Source of the DNA: Thermoprotei archaeon | Lineage (GTDB): Archaea > Thermoproteota > Thermoprotei > Thermoproteales > B15-G16 | Direction of reading: 5' to 3' | NCBI GenBank assembly: GCA_003649205.1 | Contig: QMRC01000002.1 | Location: 259,482 to 323,481, forward strand | DNA length: 64,000 nucleotides | Made by a program: the position numbers and the translations under genes | Notes under the pieces: model-generated | Told to the model about the DNA's origin: nothing | The model's input: the letters and a program-made list of their open reading frames with translations, nothing else | Databases searched by the model: none | Shown: in pieces, positions 7,022-14,982 of the stretch | Numbering within the stretch: the first letter of the stretch is position 1 | Layout of the letters: every line of letters starts with the position of its first letter

Positions 7022-7546
7022 ATGGGCTCTACAACTCTTAGCAAGTTAGGTAAGATCATTGTGCTGACAGCCTTCTTCTTCCTAATATACGTCATAGCAT
7101 CAGCCTCAATTACGTTACTAGATGTAGTTGTTGGTTTAGCAGCTTCATCAGTAGTAGCTGTCTTAGTCGCTGAGATACTGGTTAAGTCCCCACCTAGCAA
7201 GCTCATAGATTTGAGGAGGTGGGGGTGGTACATTCTGTATGCACTACATTACTTCACAGTAATTGAGTGGAGAGCACACATAGATGTAATTAGGAGGATA
7301 CTTCATCCAAAGATGCCAATTAACCCAGGTATTGTCCGTGTACCATACCACGTAGTGACTGACTATGCTACAGTACTAATAGCTAACTCCATAACCAATA
7401 CACCGGGCACGGTAGTTGTTGAAGTTGATGAGAGTAGGAAGTACTACTATGTTCACTGGATAGATGTGATCTCTACAAAGGAGGAGATTTGCTACGAGAA
7501 GATCTCCAAGACATTTGAGAAGTACGCTAAGAGGATCTTCGACTAG
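7022..7546 (+). CDS. mnhE: Mrp antiporter subunit E
   Basis: 174 residues: two or three N-terminal helices and a soluble tail. ANSITNTPGTVVVEVDESR and the YVHWIDV segment are the MnhE/MbhA signature (TPGTltvDv). GAGGGGTTAGGT precedes the ATG. Two to three bases separate it from its neighbours. Confidence 0.92.
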   Translation: MGSTTLSKLGKIIVLTAFFFLIYVIASASITLLDVVVGLAASSVVAVLVAEILVKSPPSKLIDLRRWGWYILYALHYFTVIEWRAHIDVIRRILHPKMPINPGIVRVPYHVVTDYATVLIANSITNTPGTVVVEVDESRKYYYVHWIDVISTKEEICYEKISKTFEKYAKRIFD

Positions 7547-7557
7547 AGGTGGTGTGT

Positions 7558-9144
7558 ATGAACCTCGAGTACACACCCATACTACACGTACCAGCACTAG
7601 TACCAATACTAGCTGTTGGATCAGCTTTTGCACTACCACTAATACATCTAGTGACCAAGAGCAGGAAGGTATGTGAGTACTTCGTAGTGACGATAACCGG
7701 TATCGAGCTAGTACTAACGACGATTGTCCTACACCTAGCATACACAAGTACTAAACCCATCATCTACACCTTTGGTGCTTGGCCACCACCGGTAGGTATC
7801 GTGTATGAGATAGATCGCTTCAGCGCACTACTTGGTGTATTAGCAGCAGTGCTCTTCTTCACAGCAGCACTCTACAGTACTAAGTACCTTGAGAAGGATT
7901 ACGGAGTTGAGTGGTACTACACACTGCTTCTCGGATTTGAAGCAGGTATCGTAGGTTGCGCATACACAGGTGATATCTTTAATCTCTTCGTAATGTTCGA
8001 AGTACTATCCATATCAGCTTACGCACTGGTAGCATTTAGGAAGGATGTACCTGAAGCAGTTGAAGGCAGTCTCAAGTACGCAATCGTTGGTTCAGTAGCA
8101 ACCACGATATACTTCATAGCAATTACCTTCATCTACGGAAGCTTTGGAACACTTAACATGGCCGATCTAGCAGCTAAAGTGAGAGGGTTAACATTTCCAG
8201 TAACAGGTACAGCACTAGGTAACGTACACGTGGCAACAGGCATAGCACTAGCACTCATCGTGTGGGCATTCTCAATAGAGGCAGCACTAGTACCAAATCA
8301 CTTTTGGTTACCAGACGCGTACGTTGGTGCACCAGTAACATTCTCAGCAATATCATCGGGAGCAGCGGTCAACATCAGTCTCTACATAATTGCTAGGTAC
8401 CTCTACACCATACTACAGGGTAGAGATGGACCAGCAGCACCGACAGTAGAGGCAGTACTTATAGCGTTGGTAGTCATGGGTTGTCTCTCAGCTATAGTCG
8501 GTTCAGTTCTCATGATAGTTCAGAAGGACATCAATAGGCTGATAGCGTACAGCACGATAGTGAATTCAGGTTACATAGCTATTGGACTAGGCATCGGGAC
8601 ACCACTTGGAATAGTAGCAGCTCTCTTCCACATGATAAACCACGCAGTAGCTAAGGCATTGCTCTTCTTCTGTGCAGGAAACTACGTACACGTAGTAGGT
8701 TCGAGAGATCTAGATGACTTAGCTGGTGTAGGTAAGAAGATGCCACTAACAACCATTGGACTCGTTGTAGGTGCACTTGCACTAGCAGGAGTACCACCAC
8801 TAAACTGCTTCATGAGCAAGCTAATACTAGCTCAAGCCCTCTTCGAGGCAAACCTCACACCACTAATAGCAGTGATCGTATTTGCAAGCGTACTCTCACT
8901 AATGGCGTACTTAAAGATCATATACAATGTCTACTGTAGAGCACCAGTCAAGAAACTACCTGAAGCAAGAGAACACCCACTAATGGCATACCCAGTAATT
9001 GCGTATGCGATTACATGCATAGTTTTCGGACTACTCGCACCAATACTAGTACCCACAGCAATAGAACCAGCAGTAACTGACTTATTGAACACAGATAACT
9101 ACATTAAGGCAGCTATGGAGATAGCTGAGAAGTTACTGAGGTGA
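7558..9144 (+). CDS. mnhD: Proton/sodium-translocating antiporter subunit D (MnhD/MbhH, NuoN/M-like)
   Basis: 528 residues, about 14 helices. The channel glutamate in the VMFEVLSISAYAL helix and the lysine in HAVAKALLFFCAGN are present, as is the FWLPDAY loop, so ion translocation residues look intact. Start chosen at ATG 7558 because GAGGTGGTGT sits just upstream; a GTG nine bases earlier is in frame. Homologous to the antiporter-like subunits of complex I. Confidence 0.93.
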   Translation: MNLEYTPILHVPALVPILAVGSAFALPLIHLVTKSRKVCEYFVVTITGIELVLTTIVLHLAYTSTKPIIYTFGAWPPPVGIVYEIDRFSALLGVLAAVLFFTAALYSTKYLEKDYGVEWYYTLLLGFEAGIVGCAYTGDIFNLFVMFEVLSISAYALVAFRKDVPEAVEGSLKYAIVGSVATTIYFIAITFIYGSFGTLNMADLAAKVRGLTFPVTGTALGNVHVATGIALALIVWAFSIEAALVPNHFWLPDAYVGAPVTFSAISSGAAVNISLYIIARYLYTILQGRDGPAAPTVEAVLIALVVMGCLSAIVGSVLMIVQKDINRLIAYSTIVNSGYIAIGLGIGTPLGIVAALFHMINHAVAKALLFFCAGNYVHVVGSRDLDDLAGVGKKMPLTTIGLVVGALALAGVPPLNCFMSKLILAQALFEANLTPLIAVIVFASVLSLMAYLKIIYNVYCRAPVKKLPEAREHPLMAYPVIAYAITCIVFGLLAPILVPTAIEPAVTDLLNTDNYIKAAMEIAEKLLR

Positions 9145-9485
9145 TGAGGATGAACCTCCTCATGTTGATACTATACGTAGCAACCTCAATGGTGCTAGCA
9201 TCAGCAATCATGTATGTAGTGTACAGAGTAGTATCGAGATCAGAGAGACCATCACCAGAGAAGACAAAGGTCTACGCCTGTGGAGAAGACTACACACCAG
9301 AGAGAGCAAGTGCATCAGACATAAACCTCTACACAGCAGTTTGGAGACTCTCATTCAGAAACCTCTACAAGTACATTAGGGAGAAAGGACATACAGGGGT
9401 GCTGAGTGACTGGTTCTTCTGGATGTACCTCTTCATGATAATAGCTCTCGTAGTACTGTACCTAGTATCTGTAACTCTATGGTGA
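9141..9485 (+). CDS. MbhI/NuoA-like small membrane subunit
   Basis: 114 residues: one N-terminal helix, a polar middle with KVYACGEDYTPERA, and one C-terminal helix. The YACGEDY stretch recalls the YECG motif of complex I subunit 3 (NuoA) and MbhI of membrane-bound hydrogenase, which bridges antiporter and NuoH-like modules. It overlaps both neighbours, so it is an integral part of the complex. Confidence 0.75.
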   Translation: MMRMNLLMLILYVATSMVLASAIMYVVYRVVSRSERPSPEKTKVYACGEDYTPERASASDINLYTAVWRLSFRNLYKYIREKGHTGVLSDWFFWMYLFMIIALVVLYLVSVTLW

Positions 9486-9490
9486 TGTGT

Positions 9491-10456
9491 ATGTGGATGT
9501 ACATACTCGAGACCGTACTCTACCCAGGACTAGTCTTCACACTACTGGGAATAATCTTCACGAACTGGTACGTGAGAAAGGTAAAGGCACACATGCAGAA
9601 TAGGATAGGTCCACTCTACACAGGACCCTTTGGACTACTACAACCAATTGCAGACCTCATAAAGCTATTCAGCAAGGAAGACATAGTCGTGAGCGGTTAC
9701 CCAGCTAGAGCACCTGCATTCTTCCTAACACTAGCAATGGGATCACTAGTAGCTCTACTACTCATGACACCAATAGCACCATACCCACTACAAGCACCGT
9801 ACGACATCTACATAGCACTCTACCTCCTCGTATGGCCAACAGTAGCAATAGCTATAGCGGGTTACCTAACACCAAGCCCATTCACTATAGTTGGGACAGC
9901 TAGAGTACTAAGCCTAACACTAGCCTACGAACTAGGCTTCGTACTATCGGTACTCGTACCAGTGGTACTAGCAAGTAGGTACCTAGGAGCTGAGTACAGC
10001 CTATACACAACTTGTACAAGAGCGTGGATGCTCTGGACAAAACCACTACCAGCAATACTACTAGCAATCTCACTACTAACAGCAATACTATCGCTACAGT
10101 GCAAGACAATGATGAAGCCATTTGACATACCGGAAGCAGAGACAGAGATAGTTGCAGGTCCATTTACAGAGTACTCAGGACCGAAGTACGCACTCATACT
10201 GATGCTACACGATCAAGAGCTCTTCGTAGGAGCACTTCTACTATCGCAACTATACTTCGGAGGACCAATACCACTAATCAACAACCCACTACTAGCAGCT
10301 GTGGTGACCTTCGTGGAGTACCTAGCAATAACACTGGTAGTGACCTGGATCCACGCATCAACACCAAGGTACAGGGTAGAGCAAGCACTGAATTGGTTCT
10401 GGAAGTACCTACTACCATTAAGCGCACTAGCATTAGTAGTCTCAATGGTAGTCTAG
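9491..10456 (+). CDS. NuoH/MbhM-like membrane anchor subunit
   Basis: 321 residues, about eight helices. It keeps the complex I subunit 1 hallmarks: QNRIGPLYTGPFGLLQPIAD, KLFSKED and the PFDIPEAETEIVAGPFTEYSG loop that contacts the catalytic small subunit. Start taken at ATG 9491; ATG 9479 and 9485 are in frame. It is the last gene of the cluster: MbhJ, K, L and N (the catalytic and ferredoxin-like subunits) do not follow. The intact interface loop implies a soluble partner encoded elsewhere. Confidence 0.9.
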   Translation: MWMYILETVLYPGLVFTLLGIIFTNWYVRKVKAHMQNRIGPLYTGPFGLLQPIADLIKLFSKEDIVVSGYPARAPAFFLTLAMGSLVALLLMTPIAPYPLQAPYDIYIALYLLVWPTVAIAIAGYLTPSPFTIVGTARVLSLTLAYELGFVLSVLVPVVLASRYLGAEYSLYTTCTRAWMLWTKPLPAILLAISLLTAILSLQCKTMMKPFDIPEAETEIVAGPFTEYSGPKYALILMLHDQELFVGALLLSQLYFGGPIPLINNPLLAAVVTFVEYLAITLVVTWIHASTPRYRVEQALNWFWKYLLPLSALALVVSMVV

Positions 10457-10487
10457 GAAGAAAATCGTGATAAATGATCAATCAAAG

Positions 10488-10769
10488 TTACTGAAGAGTA
10501 AGCAAACTCCTCAATCTCCTATACAGTTCTAGGAACTCCAACCCCTTCCCTGTAGTTCTGAATACTAATACACTCCCCCTCTTCTCGACAGCAATCAAAC
10601 CACTTCGAATAGCAATCTTAAGGTACTTCTCCAACGTCGGTTGATTTAGGTTAGTACTGTACAGCAACTTCGTCTTCCTAATGCCACCAATAGCACACTT
10701 AACGAGATCAGCAATGATATCGATGTAAGACCTCTTACCAGTGATCACGAGATTACCCTCTTCATTCAT
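10488..10769 (-). CDS. Winged-helix DNA-binding protein, Sso10a/HTH_45 type
   Basis: 93 residues. DIIADLVKCAIGGIRKTKLL, LEKYLKIAIRSGLI and LVFRTTGKGLEFLELYRRL give the helix-turn-helix, wing and C-terminal helix seen in Sso10a-like archaeal DNA-binding proteins, which dimerise through the last helix. Clear paralogue of the gene at 12824, pointing the opposite way. ATG at 10769 is used. A TATA-like run AATTTAATTAATT lies at about 10813-10826 on its upstream side. Confidence 0.8.
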   Translation of the reverse strand: MNEEGNLVITGKRSYIDIIADLVKCAIGGIRKTKLLYSTNLNQPTLEKYLKIAIRSGLIAVEKRGSVLVFRTTGKGLEFLELYRRLRSLLTLQ

Positions 10770-11117
10770 CAATATGAAACACCTCTACACACATACTGAA
10801 CAACACTCACGAATTAATTAAATTTACACAATTAACATGCATAGAGCAGTAGCGTATACGCAGATACTATCAAGTTTACATACTTCACATACATAGTTGA
10901 GATTTACGGTATCGATAATATGTACAATATGTATATCACTACAGCTACTGTGTATATAACGTACACTAATGCACAATATTCAGGTACTGAAAGGACTGAC
11001 ACATCATACACAACCCTCGAATAAGGTTTAACGTTTTTTAATGTCTTCTACTTAGTGACCAGTGAAGAAGCATGCACAAAAAACTAACTAAGGTATGTGA
11101 ATACTTTGGTGTTACTA
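10770..11117. other. AT-rich intergenic region between divergent genes
   Basis: About 350 bases with no supportable gene. It is rich in TATA-like and alternating TA/CA tracts (for example AATATGTACAATATGTATAT at about 10917-10936) and ends in CGTTTTTTAATG (about 11032-11043), which may include the csa3 promoter. It probably holds promoters for both flanking regulators. I see no guide RNA boxes or long inverted repeats. Confidence 0.5.
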
Positions 11118-11780
11118 ATGACTAGACTACTAGTGCTCACACTAGGCTTTGAGGAGAAGTTCGCATTCAGAATGCTCACAAGGCATGGACTAGATAGAGG
11201 AGATAGAATTCTCATACTAACTGGGAGAGCAGTTGAGAGAACAGTAAAGGCAATAGAGACAATCAAGGAATTCGTTAAGAAGTACTTCCCAGGTGAGATA
11301 GATGTTGAATTCTATGAAGTAGATCTCTCGAACTTTATAGAAGCAGTTAGGAGGATAAGAGATGTACTGAGTAGGTACATACCATCTTACGACAAGGTAA
11401 TAATTAACCTAACAGGAGGAATGAGAGTACTGATACTAGCAACCTTCACAGCACTTCTCCTACTATCGGTAAATCTAGGTGAGAGGATCACACACATAGA
11501 GGTTGAGTTTGAGGATGGTACGTACCTAGTCAAGATACCACAGAACCTACCTAGAATGCTCCTAAATGTGAGATCACTAACAAGGGAGAGGATAGAGCTA
11601 CTAAGAGCAATACAGGAATTAGGAGAGGTCACTGTAAAGGACTTAGCAAAGGTATTGGGTAAGGATGAGTCAACAATTAGGAGACAAATCTATGAGTTAG
11701 AGAAGTTAGAGTTAGTCGAGGTAACTAAGACAAGACCAACAAAAATCAAGGTAACAGAACTAGGTAGACTACTCATATAG
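11118..11780 (+). CDS. csa3: Csa3-type CRISPR-locus transcription regulator (CARF-wHTH)
   Basis: 220 residues. N-terminal CARF-like Rossmann domain begins LVLTLGFEEKFAFRMLTRHG and contains the ligand motif NLTGGMRVLILAT at about residues 96-108; the C-terminal 70 residues are a MarR-type winged helix (ELGEVTVKDLAKVLG, STIRRQIYELEKL). Csa3 proteins sense cyclic oligoadenylate-like ligands and regulate cas genes. ATG at 11118 fits the family N-terminus better than GTG at 11097. No cas operon or CRISPR array lies in the window. Confidence 0.85.
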   Translation: MTRLLVLTLGFEEKFAFRMLTRHGLDRGDRILILTGRAVERTVKAIETIKEFVKKYFPGEIDVEFYEVDLSNFIEAVRRIRDVLSRYIPSYDKVIINLTGGMRVLILATFTALLLLSVNLGERITHIEVEFEDGTYLVKIPQNLPRMLLNVRSLTRERIELLRAIQELGEVTVKDLAKVLGKDESTIRRQIYELEKLELVEVTKTRPTKIKVTELGRLLI

Positions 11781-11850
11781 AGAACGAGTATAGGATGCTG
11801 GTACGGATATCAGATACACAATGTACGCAAGGTACTGCGTAGCTCGTGGA

Positions 11851-12276
11851 TTACATGATGTGGAGGTTTGTAGTAATAGCTTCACTACTGCTTCCCCTAC
11901 TAACAGTAATCTCCATCTCAGTAACGTCATGCATACAGTACGAGACTATATCCCAAAACAAATTATGAGTACTCCTCATACTTGACCTAACAGCAGATAT
12001 CGTAGGAGCTAAAGTAGGTGAAGAAACTGTTCCTACAGTAGCAATGCCGTCGATGAGTTCTTCTGGTTCCTGCTTTATCTCTATGCTAGCTTCCACTTCC
12101 GGTGCCTTATCTTCAACACCTGCATTTGAGAACTCTACATCTAGTACTCCAGTCTTCACTGTACCACTAACCTTTAGAGTATCAGTCCAGATAGCATACC
12201 CTGCTGCTACTAGTAGCACCAGCAGTGCTGGTATTAGTGCTAGTATGGGGAGTGTTGCCTTCCTCATACCCCACAC
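11851..12276 (-). CDS. Small exported protein with SipW/camelysin-like N-terminus
   Basis: 141 residues. One N-terminal helix (ATLPILALIPALLVLLVAAGYA) is followed by IWTDTLKVSGTVKTGVLDVEFS, the pattern common in archaeal and bacterial surface proteins of the TasA/camelysin group. The usual second half is not recognisable: after about residue 75 the sequence becomes low in hydrophobic pattern. It may be a degraded or very short member. Function unknown, probably cell surface. Confidence 0.5.
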   Translation of the reverse strand: MWGMRKATLPILALIPALLVLLVAAGYAIWTDTLKVSGTVKTGVLDVEFSNAGVEDKAPEVEASIEIKQEPEELIDGIATVGTVSSPTLAPTISAVRSSMRSTHNLFWDIVSYCMHDVTEMEITVSRGSSSEAITTNLHIM

Positions 12277-12823
12277 CTCGTGCTGTGTCGATTTCTTTCA
12301 ACCCTTTTATCTTGTGCATTTCTCATGCATATTCTCAAGATATCTCTGTAATATATTTGCATTGTATATCATTAATTTACCTAGTTGCAATTCATTCCTT
12401 GAGTTGGTACACAGATTAGGTATGTGCTATCTAGATGTGTATTACGTATTTCCTCCGAATACTAGTATAGTTCACTAGCTACTTGACTTTCCGGTCCGGA
12501 GCTGCTGCTTATCAGGAGATATGTTGAGATCCCCTCCTCGGTCTTGAATCTTCGATGTGTTTGGTAGTTTGGTTGTGGTTTTAATCTCTAGAGTTTTTCT
12601 CCCTACGTACCTTCCTTGCTGTGCTATATCTCGATCTTTGACTTTGATTCTACCATTATCTCACAGGGTACTGTTCGTGCTATATGTACTATCGGTCTAT
12701 ACTACTTGTATGTACTTTAAGTATATATCTTTAGTGCAATTTTGTACTCAGTTTTTGTTTGTAGTTTTCTTGTTGTGGGTTTTAGGTCTAGATATGTATA
12801 TAGCGTAACTGTGATTAGTTATA
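12277..12823. other. Gene-free gap at a strand-composition switch
   Basis: About 550 T-rich bases with only short unsupported reading frames. It contains the palindrome CCGGTCCGG at about 12490 and TATA-like AAGTATATATC at about 12719-12729. The plus strand is A/C-rich for several kilobases to the left and strongly G/T-rich for several kilobases to the right. This is a pattern expected at a replication origin, but I find no clear origin recognition box and no cdc6/orc1 gene in the window. Confidence 0.35.
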
Positions 12824-13129
12824 GTGATGGGTCTGTTAATTACGGGGTTTTGCTCGATGGGTTCTATGCGGAGGAGGTGTATGATTGATATTTTAGCGGA
12901 TATTCTTAGGTGTGCTGTTGGTGGTGTTCGGAAGACGAAGCTCATGTATGCTGTAGGTCTCAACTATGGATCTCTTAGGAGGTATGTTGATCTTGCTGTT
13001 AAGCTCGGTCTTCTCTGTGTTGAGTTTCGTGGTAGGTATGTTGTTCTTAGGACTACGGATAAGGGTCTTCAGTTTCTTCAGTTGTATGAGATGATTAGGT
13101 CTTTTCTCGATGGTGGTTGTGAGGAGTGA
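12824..13129 (+). CDS. Winged-helix DNA-binding protein, Sso10a/HTH_45 type
   Basis: 101 residues as drawn; ATG 12869 or later would give a more typical length, since the conserved part starts at MRRRCMIDILADILRC. Shares DILADILRCAVGGVRKTKLM, LAVKLGLL and LRTTDKGLQFLQLYEMIRSF with the divergent gene at 10488-10769. Codon use is strongly G/T-ending, like the following ATPase gene and unlike genes left of 12 kb. Confidence 0.75.
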   Translation: MMGLLITGFCSMGSMRRRCMIDILADILRCAVGGVRKTKLMYAVGLNYGSLRRYVDLAVKLGLLCVEFRGRYVVLRTTDKGLQFLQLYEMIRSFLDGGCEE

Positions 13130-13167
13130 TTGAGTAGGAGTTATATTCTCGTCTCCTCTCACTGTTG

Positions 13168-13227
13168 TGTGGTGATGACTAACTGGGCCGGCCTTGATTG
13201 GTGATGTGTACCCGCCCCCTCTGATGT
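13168..13227 (+). ncRNA. Box C/D sRNA, guide resembles 16S rRNA complement
   Basis: C GGTGATGA (13171-13178), guide CTAACTGGGCCGG, D' TTGA (one mismatch, 13194-13197), C' GGTGATGT (13200-13207), guide, D CTGA (13221-13224). TATA-like GTTATATTC at about 13139-13147 fits a start near 13168. The first guide is complementary to CCGGCCCAGTTAG, close to the archaeal 16S segment around GUAGCCGGCCC as I remember it. Confidence 0.85.
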
Positions 13228-13299
13228 GTGTTGTGGTTATTTACTTGTCTTCTGTGTTTTCTGGTGATGAGGTTTTGTTTGGCAGAGTGGTGAAGAGCG

Positions 13300-14307
13300 T
13301 TGGGGACCTCTGATTTTGTTGAGCCTAGGTTTGTTGATAGGGTTGTTGAGTTTAGGGTTTTGGAGGAGTTGTGTAGTCGTGTTGTTGCTCTTCCTATCTT
13401 TCTCTATGGTCCTGAGGGTTGTGGTAAGTCTAGGTTGTTTAGGGAGTTTGTTGCTAGGTTTGATGGTGTTGGTGTGTATGTTGATGCTTTAGAGCGTACT
13501 AGGGTTGATAGGGCTCTGTTCTTTAGTCCTGTTGTTTCTGAGCTTAGGGAGTTCGTTAGGGTTATTGCTGGTGCTGTTTCTGGTTCTGTTGGTGTTTACT
13601 TAGCTGATCGCGTATTTGACTTAGTTTCTAGGGTTGGTGTTAGGAGATGTATTGAGGGTGAGAGGGTTGTTGTGGTTGTTGATGATGTTGTTAGGGCTAT
13701 TGGTGTTGATCAAGTTGAGTGGTATGTTAAGTGGTTGTATGAGTCTATTCGTAAGTTTGTTGAGGAATTTCATCCTCGTGGTCTCGTTGTTGTTGCTACC
13801 ACTTCTGAGGGTGTTAGTAGGAGGTTGGTGTCGAGACATAGGCACGCTGTTGTGTATCTGTTGTGGAATCTCGACTATGATTCATTCTATGAGTTAGCTC
13901 GTGAACTTGGTGCTCCTAGTCGTGAGGTTGTTGATCGTGTTTGGGAGTTTGTTGGCGGTAATCCTGGTAGGTTGGTTGAGATTGCTTCTGTTTTTCGGTG
14001 GGATGTTAGTTCCTGGATTGAGTTGTTGAGGGGTAGGTTGTTTGAGGTTTTTCGTATTGTTAGGAGTGAGGATCTTGTTGGTGAGTTATTGAGGGTTATT
14101 GAGGATCCTGATGTCTTTATTCATGAGGCTTCTCCCAGGTTTGAGAAGTTGCTGAGTATTCTTGAGGAATATAATCTGGTGATCTACAAGTACTGTATGT
14201 TGCTTAGTCGTGAGTACCTTAGACCTTGTCCTGAACTTGGTGTTGGTAAGTACTATGCTTGGCAGCTTCCTGCGTACAGGGTTGTTCTTGAAGAGTTTGC
14301 TAGGTGA
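13300..14307 (+). CDS. Archaeal-type P-loop ATPase (ATPase_2/STAND-like)
   Basis: 335 residues. Walker A GPEGCGKSR at about 37-45, Walker B RVVVVVDDVVRAIG at about 122-135, and ATTSEGVSRRL as sensor region; a winged-helix-like C-terminal part follows. This is the AAA-like ATPase family that is expanded in crenarchaea and often mobile or stress linked; function unknown. TTG start at 13300. Third codon positions are overwhelmingly T or G (13681-13740 counts A12 C2 G21 T25), extreme within this window. Confidence 0.8.
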   Translation: MGTSDFVEPRFVDRVVEFRVLEELCSRVVALPIFLYGPEGCGKSRLFREFVARFDGVGVYVDALERTRVDRALFFSPVVSELREFVRVIAGAVSGSVGVYLADRVFDLVSRVGVRRCIEGERVVVVVDDVVRAIGVDQVEWYVKWLYESIRKFVEEFHPRGLVVVATTSEGVSRRLVSRHRHAVVYLLWNLDYDSFYELARELGAPSREVVDRVWEFVGGNPGRLVEIASVFRWDVSSWIELLRGRLFEVFRIVRSEDLVGELLRVIEDPDVFIHEASPRFEKLLSILEEYNLVIYKYCMLLSREYLRPCPELGVGKYYAWQLPAYRVVLEEFAR

Positions 14308-14348
14308 TTGTGGTGGAAAGTTATTTCTATTGGTTACGTGGTTTGTTC

Positions 14349-14406
14349 TCAGTGATGAGCGACTGCCGCCCTGACTCTGGATGAGGATAGCCGCGTAGTC
14401 TGATCT
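14349..14406 (+). ncRNA. Box C/D sRNA
   Basis: C GTGATGA (14352-14358), 12-nt guide GCGACTGCCGCC, D' CTGA (14371-14374), C' TGGATGA (14378-14384), 15-nt guide GGATAGCCGCGTAGT, D CTGA (14400-14403). TATA-like AGTTATTTC at about 14321-14329 is correctly spaced. Targets not identified. Confidence 0.9.
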
Positions 14407-14456
14407 TGGTAATTGATATCTCCCTGTACTGAGCTACGTCAACTAGGTGATGTACT

Positions 14457-14969
14457 GTGGGTGTGTACGATGTTGTTGTGAAGAGGAGGAGTATTAGGAG
14501 GTACAGGAAGGAGCCTATTCCTAATGAGCACCTTAAGATGATTCTCGATGCTGCTAGGTTAGCCCCTAGTGCGGGTAACAGGCAGCCTTGGCACTTTGTC
14601 GTCGTTACTGATGAGAAGCTTAAGAGGAAGCTTGTTGATGCCTGTATGGGTCAGAGCTTTATTGCTGATGCTTACTGCGTTGTGGTTGGCCTTGGTGATA
14701 GGGAGATTTCTCCGAAGTGGTGTGTTGTAGATACTACCATAGCTATGGAGCACATGGTCTTGGTAGCTACTGACCTCGGTTACGGTACTTGCTGGATTGG
14801 TGCATTTGATGAAGGTAAGGTCCGTGAGTTACTGAAGATACCCGATAGATATGTCGTTGTTGCTCTATTGACTATTGGTGTACCTGATGAATCGCCACCA
14901 CCTAGACCGAGGAAGTCATTAAGGGAAATCACATCTCGTGACGTCTACGGAAGACCACTTGAGCTATAG
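14457..14969 (+). CDS. Nitroreductase family protein (FMN-dependent)
   Basis: 170 residues. KRRSIRRYRKEPIP at the N-terminus, ARLAPSAGNRQPWHFVVV at about 35-52 and GYGTCWIGAF (about 98-107) are the FMN-binding signatures of small archaeal nitroreductases. Substrate unknown; relatives reduce nitro compounds, flavins or act in cofactor metabolism. GTG start with AGGTGA about 8 bases upstream. Confidence 0.88.
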   Translation: MGVYDVVVKRRSIRRYRKEPIPNEHLKMILDAARLAPSAGNRQPWHFVVVTDEKLKRKLVDACMGQSFIADAYCVVVGLGDREISPKWCVVDTTIAMEHMVLVATDLGYGTCWIGAFDEGKVRELLKIPDRYVVVALLTIGVPDESPPPRPRKSLREITSRDVYGRPLEL

Positions 14970-14982
14970 ACGTTGGTTGAGG

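Noticed and set aside
7376..7763. Long reading frames opposite the mnhE and mnhD genes
   Set aside because: They are antisense shadows of conserved membrane protein genes with low-complexity, unnatural composition.
12044..12478. Serine-rich reading frame on the plus strand across the small exported protein gene
   Set aside because: Antisense to a gene with a recognisable signal helix and surface motif; its own composition is not protein-like.
12480..12545. GC-rich stretch with CCGGTCCGG and CTCCTCGGTC that might be a structured RNA
   Set aside because: No consistent nested pairing, kink-turn or guide boxes on either strand.
13264..13290. Additional GGTGATGA before the ATPase gene as a C box
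   Set aside because: No D' or D box follows at usable distance before the coding region.
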